64,000 nt of DNA from Mactra quadrangularis (lineage: Eukaryota > Mollusca > Bivalvia > Venerida > Mactridae). Shown one piece after another: positions 24,683 to 36,600 of this stretch. Both the position numbers and the translations under genes were made by a program. Under the pieces are notes generated by a model that searched no databases, was not told the origin of the DNA, and saw only the letters and a program-made list of their open reading frames with translations. Each line of letters begins with the position of its first letter. Position 1 is the stretch's first letter. The DNA lies in NCBI GenBank assembly GCA_025267735.1, contig CM046301.1:11778190-11842189 (forward strand). Reading direction: 5' to 3'.

Positions 24683-24971
24683 GGATTTTACATGGACGCT
24701 CTGACGTTCTTTTCTCGAAATGCAATAAACATGTCAAACAATATCAAAAGTTAAAGTTCGTTTTAGAATCTGTTTCTACATACATGTTCAAGCCAACTTC
24801 ACAATTTTGTACTATTGTACGATTATATTGAACTGTCCGATTGCATAAATTAAATCGTCACATTACATGGTATATTTGATACTCGGTTAATTTTAATTTC
24901 GGTAGTTTACGTAGAGCGTATTGTCAGCACATAGCACTTATGTATTATACTTCATTTGCAATACGTATCGT

Positions 24972-25036
24972 AGTTTGTCTGGCTGAGTGGTGATACGATC
25001 AGTCTACAAATCTTTTTATCGTGGGTTCGAAACTCA
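24972..25036 (+). repeat. tRNA-like sequence (SINE head or pseudo-tRNA)
   Basis: TGGCTGAGTGGTGATACGAT (A-box-like) and GTGGGTTCGAAACTC (B-box-like) have tRNA spacing. A complete cloverleaf was not evident. Confidence 0.45.
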
Positions 25037-25461
25037 TTTTATCTCTTTTTTCTCATTTAAATCATGGACGGAATGCGTAAAACACATTGTCTCCCGTGCA
25101 TCATGAAACTTGTAGAAGCCTGATCTCTTTAAGTGATGATGACAGTAGCACAACCGACACTGTCAGTAAAATTGAATGATTTTTACATTGTTTTGAAGTG
25201 TTTTATTTCTATGTCCAAAAAATACTGAATAAAATAGATGTAAAACAAAAAAATACAAAACGAAGAACAAAAATTAAAAAAAAACGACATATTTAGCTTC
25301 AGACTCGCACTTCTTTCAAAAATAAGATATTTAGTATTAGCACTTCAACCCTACGACCATTCAGCTAGATGAGATATCGACACTAAATAAACTTACACAT
25401 AGCAATTTTTACTGCAAATTTCTATATACAGAACGCGGAAAATTATATATACAGTGTGCGA

Positions 25462-25560
25462 TAACCGTGTAATTATGCAATCGGAAATTTGCAGAGCGCT
25501 ATTTGGGTTCGAACTCAGGACCATTAAGCGTGTCTCCTACCTTTATACCACGGTTACTAA
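25462..25560 (-). repeat. tRNA-like sequence, minus strand
   Basis: In reverse, CCGTGGTATAAAGGTAGGAG and GAGTTCGAACCCAAAT resemble A and B boxes. It is probably a degraded SINE head. Confidence 0.4.
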
Positions 25561-26210
25561 ATCATTCGATTAAAATTATCATATACACTTAACCTCCCTT
25601 GAACAACACCCACAGGAAAAATTGTGTTGCTGTATAGAGGTTAGAAGAGTCGGCAGTCGTATATAACCTGTTATAAGTGTTGATAAACAGCTTGAAATCC
25701 AAATACAGAACACAACAGAACAGAACAGAAATACCGTATAATTTATTAATAAGGACATTAATATAAACAAAATTATTTATTATCCATAAACAAATTTTAC
25801 ATCATATAAAAAGTCAAAGTTAATATACATGTACGAGAAAAAAACGGGGGAAAAAAACGAAAGACGGTGAAAAAACCATGGCATCATCATAATTATATAC
25901 TGTCCAGATTTAATGGTTCATATTTTTTAATTTAAGGCACAGTTTATCAGTTGTTTTACCAGTTGTTAATCGTTAGAAGAAAATAAGTCAATCAGTTTTG
26001 CATGCTTGGTTTATCATAACAATATCGAGGTACATATAACGTTTCCTGAACATATTGTACATAGAGCACTTAAACAAGAAATGGTACTCGTCTTCACATG
26101 CCCAGAATTACATAATTGACAAATTCTATCAGCTCTGTTCACTCTATTCCGTCCATACTTTTTTGTTTCAATATACAAGCAAGTAACACGTGTAACAATT
26201 AAACACTCAG

Positions 26211-26216
26211 TTTATT
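26211..26216 (-). terminator. Poly(A) signal AATAAA of the lectin-like gene
   Basis: TTTATT on the plus strand reads AATAAA on the gene strand, about 200 bases after the stop codon at 26412-26414. Confidence 0.5.
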
Positions 26217-26411
26217 TCTGTTGTTTTTTTAGTTTTCGATGATTTTTGTGATAACTTTTTTGTGAAACACTCATGTAGAAAATCTTAAACACTAACAGAG
26301 ATTTTGTATAGTATCCGGAATAAAATTGATTAAAGTAAATACATTTTTAAGTCAACGAAAGTTTAGTCTCATTATACAATGCATATACGAAATATAGTAT
26401 AAGACGATGGT

Positions 26412-27566
26412 TTAAGTGAAAATTTCAACTTCACACAATGTAAGTGCACCATTACCATTTATTTGTATTTTAACAAACCTTCCCATTATATCTGGTTCAC
26501 ATCGTATTGTTTCCGTTGAACCATTTTTACCCGGTCCCTTAAACTCTCCACATTTAACTTCATCCCCATTCTCCACTTGACTCACAGTAATGACCAAGTC
26601 ATGTAAACGATCCCCACAGCAGTCTTCACGATTCTTTATTACAACTTTTCTAATATAGAACTGACCTTCTAAATCAACCTTCCACCATGGATCCTTCTGG
26701 CTTCGTGTATGAGTACAACTGCCACCGCTCCATATTCCATTCTTGTTACCGTCAGTGGCGGCATTAGGTCCAAGTTTAGTATGCTGGTCAGAGTATGTGG
26801 AGTTTTCAGTGGCTGTCTTGCCAAGAGCTATGTTTGTGTCCATCATGGTCATCATTGCTCGCATTCCTAGGTAGATTACGTCAACTTTACTGGACAGTTT
26901 CTTCACATTAGCATCACATTGTTCAATTTTGTCATTGGATAGTTTAATTTCTCTGTCTATTCCATCAAGCCTTTGTTCAACTTTACCATCAAGAGATTTT
27001 ACATTCAAGTTACATTGATCGATATTTTCGCGTGTTGATTTTAGCTCTGTCTTTACGTTAGCGATACCAGCAACTTTGGAAGACATTTTACTAATATGTT
27101 CGATAATCTCGTCAGTTTCATTTGCAATTTCTTTAAGTGTTGCAGCTATGGTAACTTCTAAGTTGATCAGCGATTCTGTGTTTTTCTTTCTCGCAATCTT
27201 CTCAGCTATTGTTCCTTTATATAATAACTCCATAGACTGTTTTAAATCAATAATTCCTTTCAAAATGTCAGACTTGTCAGCTTCACCTATTTCATTAACC
27301 ATATTTTGATTTCCAGGTTCCAAATCAGTTTGTTCTTCATCAATATCATTATCACGGCTATTAATGTCTTTTAAGCTTGTTAAAGTTGTTGATTCTAGGT
27401 TTGCAATGCTATTTTCAGCCTGTAAGATGTCTTGAACTTCTTCGAACAGCTTTGTAAGTAATTCGTATTTGCTCCTATGATCACTAGCTGGATACGTAAT
27501 ATTTTGACCGCCAACGCGAGATACCGCGAGAAAACACGCGAGAACAACATACACGTTCAGAATCAT
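26412..27566 (-). CDS. Secreted coiled-coil protein with F5/8 type C / fucolectin-like (FTP) domain
   Basis: A single uninterrupted frame of 384 residues starts at the first ATG and ends TAA. Residues 1-20 form a signal peptide ending VSRVGG. Residues about 35-245 are rich in Leu, Ile, Lys and Glu with heptad character, predicted coiled coil. Residues about 245-384 are an F5/8-type C domain of the fucolectin-tachylectin-pentraxin kind: NIALGK at its start, DPWWKVDL (292-299), and R313-E-D-C-C-G-D-R320, which fits the RxDx4R part of the F-type lectin sugar-binding motif with its vicinal cysteines. H286 precedes R313 by 26 intervening residues, whereas the classical F-type motif has 24, so fucose binding is plausible but not assured. 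Two internal repeats occur in the coiled coil (about 50-75 with 129-154; 182-197 with 214-229), the latter each with a Cys (C185, C217) that could link chains. No intron is visible, so it may be intronless or the product of retrocopying. A role in pathogen recognition is inferred from the family. Confidence 0.88.
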   Translation of the reverse strand: MILNVYVVLACFLAVSRVGGQNITYPASDHRSKYELLTKLFEEVQDILQAENSIANLESTTLTSLKDINSRDNDIDEEQTDLEPGNQNMVNEIGEADKSDILKGIIDLKQSMELLYKGTIAEKIARKKNTESLINLEVTIAATLKEIANETDEIIEHISKMSSKVAGIANVKTELKSTRENIDQCNLNVKSLDGKVEQRLDGIDREIKLSNDKIEQCDANVKKLSSKVDVIYLGMRAMMTMMDTNIALGKTATENSTYSDQHTKLGPNAATDGNKNGIWSGGSCTHTRSQKDPWWKVDLEGQFYIRKVVIKNREDCCGDRLHDLVITVSQVENGDEVKCGEFKGPGKNGSTETIRCEPDIMGRFVKIQINGNGALTLCEVEIFT

Positions 27567-27664
27567 TTTCGTACTTATTTAATTCGCAGTATTTTCGGCT
27601 TTTTAAAAAAATCAACATTCAAAGCAGCTAGACGCAGTCTGAGAGAAAATTGTTTGAGCACGTC

Positions 27665-27673
27665 TATATATAT
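27665..27673 (-). promoter_or_regulatory. Possible TATA box of the lectin-like gene
   Basis: A TATATATA tract lies about 100 bp upstream of the ATG, which would give a 5' leader of roughly 70 bases. AT-rich surroundings make this tentative. Confidence 0.35.
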
Positions 27674-27775
27674 GTCCAAGTTGTCTTGAAAGAAGTGGTA
27701 TGACAAGTAGCTCAATGAATAAACAAGTACATTGTACATTAATAAGAATCTATTAAGGATCAAATGGTTTGTGTG

Positions 27776-27826
27776 TTTGTTTGTTACGGCGCACCAACAC
27801 AAAAAGGTCATATCGTGCCGAAGGAT
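27776..27826 (-). repeat. SINE tail fragment
   Basis: GTTACGGCGCACCAACACAA and AAGGTCATATCGTGCCG resemble the 3' tail shared by families A and B. Confidence 0.5.
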
Positions 27827-28007
27827 CAAATGGTCACAGGCAACAATATCAATTACTGACAACAGCATAAAACTGTAATAATTGAATATCAACTTGTTTA
27901 ATACATTGATTTTGTTTCCTGGTTCCCTCACTTGTAAGCGATGTTGGGTTTCTAATTGAAATCAAAAACACTCTAGTTTTGATTTTAAATCGATCTAGTT
28001 AAGAATT

Positions 28008-28310
28008 TGTTGGGTTTAACGCCGTAGCAACACATTGTAGGTCATATCACGGAGGTCAGTCCACCTACTCACTGTTCCTGGAAAGGCCAAATCTCTGGAT
28101 TTAGTTGTGTACCGACCACTAAGCGCATACTTTCGTCAGTAACTGACTACTGCCCTACATGATTTAGAATCATTGGCAGGAGGGAGAATGGCCGTAGAAA
28201 ATTATTTCATGACCAAGCCCTACGAAAGTATGCCCCGCCCGGGAATCCAACCCACGACACCTTGATCAGTAAGTAGACTTGTGCTCAACCGACTGAGCTA
28301 GCCGGACGGG
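28008..28310 (-). repeat. SINE family A copy, full length
   Basis: A well-preserved copy. In reverse: GGCTAGCTCAGTCGG (A box), GGGTTGGATTCCCGGGC (B box), the full body, and a tail through GTTGCTACGGCGTTAAACCC. Confidence 0.94.
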
Positions 28311-28633
28311 TCCTATAGATATCTACCATTAATGTTTTGGTACATTCCGACACTTTGTCCTGTGGTTCAACATCTCACAGTCAAGTACCGGTAGTTAAAT
28401 ATCAATTGTTTGAGCTACAGTTACGTCAAGTATTGTTTATCGTATTTGTTTCAAGTACCGTTGACGCTTTACTATATCACTTAATAAACTATCAAAGAAA
28501 CACTATAAAGTCATGTACGTAATTCACTGGGTTTTTTTAAATCACTAAATAGAAGAATGCATCTTTTAATAAATCATATTATGACAATGGAACAGTCATT
28601 TGTATTCCGCACTGTAAGCCCTTGGGAAGTTCA

Positions 28634-28649
28634 GGGGGGGGGGGGGGGG
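28634..28649. repeat. Poly(G) tract
   Basis: A run of about 15 G. Similar runs of 8-15 G or C occur near 10164, 22150, 32172, 41948, 42162 and 61559, mostly at transposon or SINE borders. Confidence 0.8.
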
Positions 28650-29234
28650 TTTCATCTTCAAGCAACTATCCAACTTCTGGTTGGCTGCATGGGAATTGTT
28701 TTCGCGCCAAAAATGGCGAGGAATATAGTCGTGGCTGTAGCTGTAAACTACATGTGTTTTTTTGCAATGAATGGTTCGGGTTTTGGCTCCAACAGTGTGC
28801 ATGACTTTGCAAGATCATTTGGATGTTTCAAGACTCTAGAATAGGCATTTGCTGGAGCGACTCCGCTGAGAGAGAAATCTATAAGAGATTTTTATGTTCC
28901 AATCTTTGCCATCAGTTATGTGCTAAAAGTCAAAACCCTTGCTATTCCCTGGGAATGGGGGTCAGGGTTAAACAAAAAATATTTATTTTTAAATCGGCAC
29001 TGAGCAGGGTTCTTTTTGATTGAAGTATAAATGTTAGTCAGCGAATATGGCTGCAATTTACTTCTCTTATTAATTGTGTCCTCTTAAATTTTTACCAGGG
29101 TCTATAGACATGTGATCTGCAGCAGTAACTAAAAAAGTAAACCAGAATCAGCGAGTCAGTTGTGTCCCCTGACGATAGCATGCAAGTTATTTTTTTCTGA
29201 AAAATTAGGTAACTATAGGTAATGGTGTAATGCC

Positions 29235-29672
29235 TCAGACAAGCAAAATATGACAATACCTTTTGAGTTATGTGGCAGACAATAATAAGGAATTAGAGGG
29301 CAATAACTCAAAAATTGCAAAGGGCAATTATGGCCCTTGGGCACGGCATTTCTTCAACATGAGATCTATTCAGCTATGAAGTTTCAAGCTGATATCTTCA
29401 AACCCTACAGAGTTATTCCCCAGACAAAAATTAAGAATGAATATTTCAAAGGGCAAAAACTAAAAACGAAAGTTAGGATTCTTGAGCACTGCACCTTCCT
29501 TCAATGGGGTCAATTCAGTTATGAAGTTTCAAGTTGATATCTCTGGTACTTTAAGTTATGTCCTGGACTAGCAAAAAGTATGAAAATTACAAAAGACAAT
29601 AACTCTTACAATATGCATAGCAGAGTTACAGTTCTTATGCACTGCACTTCTACTTGATAAGATCTATCTACC
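29235..29672. repeat. ~145-bp degenerate tandem repeat
   Basis: ATGAAGTTTCAAGYTGATAT occurs at about 29376 and 29521, and GAGTTAT...CCCAGACAA-type segments at about 29263, 29411 and 29552, giving three diverged units. Words such as GGGCAATAACTC are typical of dispersed molluscan repeats. Confidence 0.7.
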
Positions 29673-29822
29673 TACAAAGCCAGAGGCACTGCTAAATTCC
29701 TTGAGCAAGAAATTTACCAACCATGCATTGCTTCACTTCACCCAGGTGTAAATCATGGTACCTGCTAGGTTGGTATAATAACTTTCTGTTGTGCCAAAGT
29801 GTTGGCTGCACTAAGCAGAGTA
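29673..29822 (+). repeat. SINE family C fragment, interrupted by an insertion
   Basis: AGGCACTGCTAAATTCCTTG, CACTTCACCCAGGTGTAAAT and GGCTGCACTAAGCAGAGTAA match family C. The 3' piece (GAAGATTGATTGATAGATAC) resumes at about 30081 after the element at 29823-30073. Confidence 0.75.
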
Positions 29823-30073
29823 AACAAGTAAATCTGTGAGCTAATGCTCACTAGTGATACCCCCCGCCAAAATCTAAAAATATGCGACAAACAGGAAGTA
29901 GATGAGCAAGGAGCATGAAATCGCTTTACACCACATGGGACTATGGGATGAAGCAATATGCAAAGTATTAGGCTGCTGCATGATATAGTTGCTGAGAAAA
30001 CTGCGACGGAAATTTTGTAACGGACGGACAAGGGTAAAACAGTATACCCCCCTCTTCTTCGAAGCGGGGGTAT
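29823..30073. mobile_element. ATACCCCCGC-ended repeat element, copy 1
   Basis: About 250 bp, nearly identical to 47537-47797. ATACCCCCCGCC near the left and GCGGGGGTAT at the right form a short inverted pair. A CGGACGGACAAGGG segment is internal. It is inserted in a SINE C. Confidence 0.82.
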
Positions 30074-30369
30074 AATAAATCTCCCTAAGAAGATTGATTG
30101 ATAGATACCAGAAGCCTGATGATCATATTGCAAATTTACAAATATTCGATACAACTGATTTTATGTCATGTCACTATTAGATGTCACATTTTGCCTCCCT
30201 TCTATGATTATTGTATTTGTATATAGTGCTGTCATCTGATTGTATGTACATAAGTTTTGATACAATTAATGTATTTGTAAGTATTTTGATGTCACTTAAT
30301 TGTATATATGTTTGATGTGTGATTTGTATATGTGTTGATAGCTCTCCTATATGGAGGTAAATAAATATC

Positions 30370-30385
30370 TATCTATCTATCTATG
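30370..30385. repeat. (CTAT)n microsatellite
   Basis: Four CTAT units follow GGAGGTAAATAAATAT. Confidence 0.8.
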
Positions 30386-30389
30386 GTGA

Positions 30390-31690
30390 ACATGCATAAG
30401 CATGAAACTTAGACTATAAAATGCCATTACTTTATAGAATATGCAACTGGCTTGAAATATTTATGTAGTTGAAGCCTTTGAAACGATTTTTACTATCAAA
30501 CTAATACAATTATCATTTTGCCAAGTAACATCACCAGACAAAGATTTAATAATGTACATTTTAATTAGAACAAAGTAAAACATTCACACATAAAAAACAT
30601 GAAGACAAAACTGTACAAATATTCTATTTTATTTTCATCTATTTAAAAATGATATTTAAGTTACTGACAATATGAAATTAAAGTAAATCATATAACATTT
30701 AATTACACTAGTACTCTGCCAAGGCAGTGGACACAGTTCCATGTAAAACATTACATAGGAGGTATATTACTCCAAAAATGGTAATATTTTTATCACAGTT
30801 CAATAATAAGTGGCCATACTCTACAATTTAAAATTTTCCATATCACAAGTTTTCACATATATAGGTCGTTTGCATTAAAGGTGGACCCCTAAAAATATTA
30901 TCATTATTAGTCTTAAGATCAACCAATTAAATTTTAATAAAAGAAATACATGTTACACTTATGGAGTAATATACCTTATATGATTTATAATAATATAATC
31001 TAATCTTTTTCACTCGGACCTGTGCCTGCCATCTCCACCTAGGCTCTAGTACTATGCATCGCAAATTGCATTTACAATAAAAACAGTCTATTACGAAGAT
31101 TAGATGAAACTATTTACAGTTCATGTATATATAACAAGATGGAAATATATTAAACAGATTAATTTGGGACTTCTGATATTGGATTTTAGACTATCTAATT
31201 TGTTGTAATTGCAGCTTTTTATAAGATTGTGGAAAAACGACATAATCTATAAAAGGACCTACTGTTTCATTCTTGAAACTTGTAAAATTAATAAGTTTTA
31301 AATATGAGAAAAAAGGCATCCAAGAGGGCTTCAAGAAAGTATTGGCTTTTATAGTTTTGTTTTTTTTTAAAAAAAACATTAACAGTTTAGTGGGTTTTTT
31401 TTTCAAAAATAAAGAGCCAATAGTGGTCTTTTTAAAAAAACAACTCATATATAGGTAACCCTAAGGAATTCATTATTGTCACAGCGTGAAGCTTGCATTG
31501 GTATAAAAAGTTTGATAAAACAATATAGATATAATAATAACCACAAATTACATATTTATAAAAATACAATTTAAGCAGGATTATTATTAAAGAGATTTCC
31601 AACAAGCTGATTTTTTATAAAAATTCTCCAGTGTTGATATATTTTTGTGGATCTATTACTTGCTTATTGCAAACAAGATCTATCACTAAA
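30390..31690. other. AT-rich intergenic stretch, nothing recognised
   Basis: A and T homopolymers around 31360-31440 generate Lys/Phe-rich frames on both strands that are not genes. Confidence 0.45.
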
Positions 31691-31693
31691 TGC

Positions 31694-31925
31694 TAAGAAG
31701 CGGATGTGGCTGAGCGGTTATGACATTGGACTGGTAATCAAAGGATAGCAAGCTTCGCATTTGTTTGAATCCAATCTAAAAATACCTACCCTGTAGTTTT
31801 CTGGAGCAAGAAACTTTATCCAACTAGCTCAGTACTAGGGAACCAGGAAGCGGACTTGAAAGTGATAAATCTAAGTTGTTAGAACTTGTTTCACAATCTA
31901 GCTAAAATCAATTAGTATAAACTAA
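31694..31925 (+). repeat. SINE family D copy
   Basis: The tRNA-like head GCGGATGTGGCTGAGCGG is followed by GTTTGAATCC (B-box-like) and a body ending GAACTTGTTTCACAATCTAG. That tail recurs at 42610-42690. Confidence 0.65.
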
Positions 31926-32783
31926 ATGTGATAAAAAACTCCCACAGGTGTTTCTCAAGAAATTGGGGGCTGAGAAAAAGACATACATTAAGCATCAAAG
32001 GGCCATAACTCGGCAAAAATTAAATGGAACTTAACTGAAATGGGATATGCACATGTCTTCCTTATATTTCGTATATGTGAGAAGTTTGGATCAAAGCCAT
32101 AAATATGTGTTAGAGCAGACAAAAAAAAAGCTACTGACCAACTAACAAGTTGACTACTGATATTTTTTTAAGGGGGGGGGGGGTATCATTTAAAAAATCT
32201 AATCTATGTTTTTACGTGTATTTATAAATTCAGACTTAAAATACCGGTAAGACTAGGAAGTGAAAAATGTGTATCAAAATGGTAAAAAAATCAGAACTTT
32301 GTGATGTTTATCAAAATCACCTTAAAACACATTCCAGATACATCCAAATAGGTTTCTCTGCAGGGGACTTCTATTTCAACATGGAGCAAAAATTTATTTA
32401 TTTTGATTTTCACCTTCAGTTGACTAATTAGATCACATGATCAGTAAAGGGTTAAAATGAATTCTTACATTATTATCATTGTCAGAAGTAGTAGTAGTAG
32501 TATATATCTAGTTGCAAACCCCACTAACATAAAATCCTTGTTATATAGTTAATACCACTATAATTAACAAAGATACTACGGTAATTAGAATATTACAGAG
32601 TTACATTATAGCATGCAATCAACAGGACGGTTGAAACAATATATAAAATAATTTTAAATCATACGTAAGTGTTTGTCCTGAAACTTGTTAATCATTATAT
32701 AAATTTTGTAAAATACAATATCTAATGTTATTAACAATGTACAAACAATATATTTAATGTTAAAATACAGTCATCGCCTTAAC

Positions 32784-32833
32784 ACACTAGCCCGAAGCCG
32801 CAGACAAGTGAAATTTGGACTTGGGCTAGTGCT
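32784..32833. repeat. CACTAGCCC/GGGCTAGTG inverted repeat
   Basis: A short fold-back whose CACTAGCCC ends recur near 59810 and, diverged, near 35800. Confidence 0.5.
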
Positions 32834-33596
32834 AATTACTTATGTGTTCAGTGTTTTTTTCAGGCCATTTTGGGGCCAAAATTGGGCCCCATTCTCCTCT
32901 TCAAAAAGTATATATTTTTCTCCTTCCCAGATAAAAGTTCCCCTGTCAGAGTGCCCTAAAACTTTCGTACTTTTTTATAGCTTTTTTGCCCATTCCTCAA
33001 GCATTACAGAGAAATCACAGATGAATACATTGTTCAATAGTTGAAATTTTATATAGGTAGACAGAAATGTTACTCTGTAAGAGAATCTCAAATATTGAAA
33101 ATAAGGAATTATTTTGCCCCTAATTTCATTTTTGTAGCTATTCTCCCTTCAAAAAGGGCCCAGCCACCTTTCCCCTTAAAATGAAAATAAACACTGGTGT
33201 TTCATACAGTTGTGCTAGTTGGTAATTTTTCCCTTTAATATTTAACATAATAAATAGAGCTAGTGATTGAGAAAATTGAAGACAATGACAGATATAATTA
33301 TACAATGTATACATAATATAATACATAATTTATCATGTTCACTACATATTTTACATAATCAAGTAATACAAGATTCTTCTCTGCTCACGGACTGGCGAAA
33401 ATTTTTTGTAATTTCATCACAGAGTCATATGACATTAAAATCATGAAGAATGAACATTCAAACTGTGAATGTCTATGTCTATGAAGTACTGTACATCTGT
33501 TATGGAGATCCAATGCACCTGGCATATTATGTTATACCCTCTGACTTCAATTCAATTTTGTCAGTTTTGTTGATTGTTGAATGAATGGAGATACGT

Positions 33597-33653
33597 TTAT
33601 CTATGCTTTACGATAACTCCGTTAATTTTTACATCATCATATGGTTCTTCATT
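33597..33653 (-). CDS. NFKBIA: IkappaB exon 5 (last, 57 nt)
   Basis: The acceptor TTCTACCTTCAG is followed in phase 0 by NEEPYDDVKINGVIVKHR and TAA. The YDD motif in an acidic C-terminal tail agrees with IkappaB tails of other animals, which supports this short exon over a stop in exon 4. Confidence 0.82.
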   Translation of the reverse strand, partial: NEEPYDDVKINGVIVKHR

Positions 33654-36600
33654 CTGAAGGTAGAAATAGTTTAACTTAAGATGAAATACATATGCAATTT
33701 AACTTGTTATATTAAATACATTATTATAACACTATTAACATAACATTTTTTATTTAATCCTTTTTTGTTTTACAGTCATATAAGACGGACAGTCTTCCTA
33801 ACCATTGTTCTTGGAATGCACCAAAGAAGGCACTAATTCTTTTGCAGCAAGTGCCCACTTTAAGAATTAAAGAGCCATTGCCAAGATTGAAAATATCATT
33901 TTCTAAGCTAAAGAGCTGCATTAAAAAATATTTTTAAATCACAATTGACAAACATTTATTTTTTTAAAGTCTTTCCTTACACATTTTACAAATGATTTTA
34001 GGAACTAAAAATATTCTTATTTTCAAAAACAATAATTATTAACTAAACAATCAGTTGTCAAACTAATGTACACAAGTGTAAGAAGTAGACAAACTAATGT
34101 TCACCAATAAACAACGTCATAAAATGCTTTTAAACTTTCTTATATAAACACAGAATCATACATCATCACAGTGATACAAGGGAATTTTCCCTTACATTTA
34201 TTTATTTAATTAATTTTGTTGGGTTTAACGCTGTAGCAACACATTATATAGGTCATGTAATGGTGTCCAGTACATCTAACCTAGCTTTCCAGGACCCTTG
34301 TCTATAACCAGTACTCACCTAGCCTCCCACAAGCTCAGAAACTTCTCCATATACCATATTAATGGAAGAAAATTGACAATTTTGTCAAATTTTCATGGAA
34401 GGGTATATCCTCCCCAGGTGGGATTCAAACCTGTTCCCCCCAAGGTAAGGCTTAAAAACTAACCACTTTGATTGCAGTAAAACCATCCCTTTAATTGTGC
34501 AAACCCAGCTTAATGTAATCGCACACTGTGGATTATAAAAAGGATTTGCAACAGTCCACTACTAAACATGGGACGCCCCATGTAAAATTCATACAACTTA
34601 AGAATCAAACAAAGCTTACCATATCTTCTTCCCCAGAGGATGAATCGGAGTCATAGTAGGCGCCAGCTTGTTGAAGAGTTCTTACAGCCTCAGTTTGACC
34701 TCGACCCCTAGCTAACATAATAGGGGTCATACCACTGTACGTCGTACAATTGATATCTAGATCACTATGACTCTGTTGTAACAAGTATGTTAATAAACGC
34801 ATGCAGCCAGATTCTGCTGCGTAATGGAGTATCGTTCTACCACTTTTTCCATCCTATAAAATATAAGTAAAAGAAAATCAAAATATGTCAAGTACAGTTT
34901 TTCATAGCATGCCTGTTCAGCCATAGTGTTAAATTTTCAGGAAGACTAGTCCAATTTATCACATGTTACATGTTTATAGTAAAAAAAGCAGAATTATTAA
35001 CCATCTGTCGCTCTGGGTATTTTTGCAATCCATACAGATCTTCATGTTGGATCAATGAGGTTCAGGTGGCTTCCCCGCAGGTCATCTTTGATATAGTCAG
35101 GCTAGGATTTCTTACGTCACTCACACCTACAGGATGCAGATATTCTTGATTTCAGACAGGGCTAGGAAGTAGAAAAAGGGGCAGGACACATCAGAAGGTT
35201 GATATTATAAAAAACTGACATCTGCTAAGAGGAAACAAGGGAGAGAAAAGTCAAGTGCGCAGTGCTCTGCTGGTCGCCTTTATAATCATCACAAATATCA
35301 TTATTATGTATCAAGAATCTTACCCTAGTGTTAACATTGGCTCCTTTACTTAGTAAAACATCAATTGTTTCAATGTGACCATTCTCTGCAGCAAGATGTA
35401 TGCAGACTTGACCTGAATAAATGGAACATAAATATACTGAAATAGTTTCACATAAAATACACAACATAATAGAAGAAAACAATATCTTTCCAGCTAAAGA
35501 CAAGTATAGGTCATTTAGGAAAACTTGAGACAAATCTGAACATTATTTTGTGTAAACTATGTTGCAAGTTATCCAAAACGAGTTTTAGAACAATTCATTA
35601 AAACAACAAAAAATGTTCAAATTTTAAAAAAATGTGTAATTCTTACAATTAAGATATCAATTCAATGAGTCAAATAGTCATTCTAATACTATGTATGCGT
35701 AGTTTTCTGCACTTGCCAACCCACTACCCAGAAGCCCGGGAGAAGTAAAATTGATTAAGACAAGACTTAGTGAAAGTGACTTATTTCATATAGTTGGGCT
35801 AGTTGAAAGTTTCACCTCTTATTATATAAAATAATTATCAGACAAGTGCTTGGGAAAATTTAAGTGAACTTAATTCTTATTTTAGGTCTCCTACACTTTT
35901 CAAGCTTTTTAAATCATAGCTATTTTTTAATATGAGTCTGCGCTATGATTATATATGCACATATGAAATTTGAGTTTAAAATCTAGGGTTAAGATAGAAT
36001 GCTGTGCAAAGTTGAACAGAGCAAAGATTTTCAAAACAATCCTGATCCACCAAAGATACTGTATATAAAGTAGGGCTGTCACGATATACCGGTATATTGC
36101 AATACCCAGCTGCGGCTATACATAATGTGGTACGATCTTAACATACCGGTATTTGGCGATATTTTTTATTTCATTGGAAAATTCTTCCCATCGCGAAATT
36201 AAAGTAGCGCAATGTTAGTTTTTCTATTGTTCATTCCATCTAACCTTAGGTTCCAAGAATTCAACCGATTGGGGCCCGTCACAGTCCTAAATGACCATAA
36301 ATACTTAAAGAGGCTAGATTTTATCAGTAGCTGTGTGTAAGATTTGCAATGTTTCTGTTAAATACAGTGGATGCACAGCAAATCTTAAAGCCTACAATAT
36401 ATCGTAGTATGTATCACGATAGATGTATTGCATTATATCTCGATACACTTCTGGGGAATCATGACAGCCCTAATATATAGTGTCTTTGTTGGTTTGGAGC
36501 ATGCCGACTGCCTGTGGAACAGAGCATTATCTTCAAATTCACAAATAGACACGTAAATGAAATATTTGATAACATACCATCATAATTCCTTGCTTCAAGA

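Noticed and set aside
28557..28844. 95-codon frame containing a poly-Gly run
   Set aside because: It spans a poly(G) tract, overlaps frames on both strands and shows no domain; probably non-coding.
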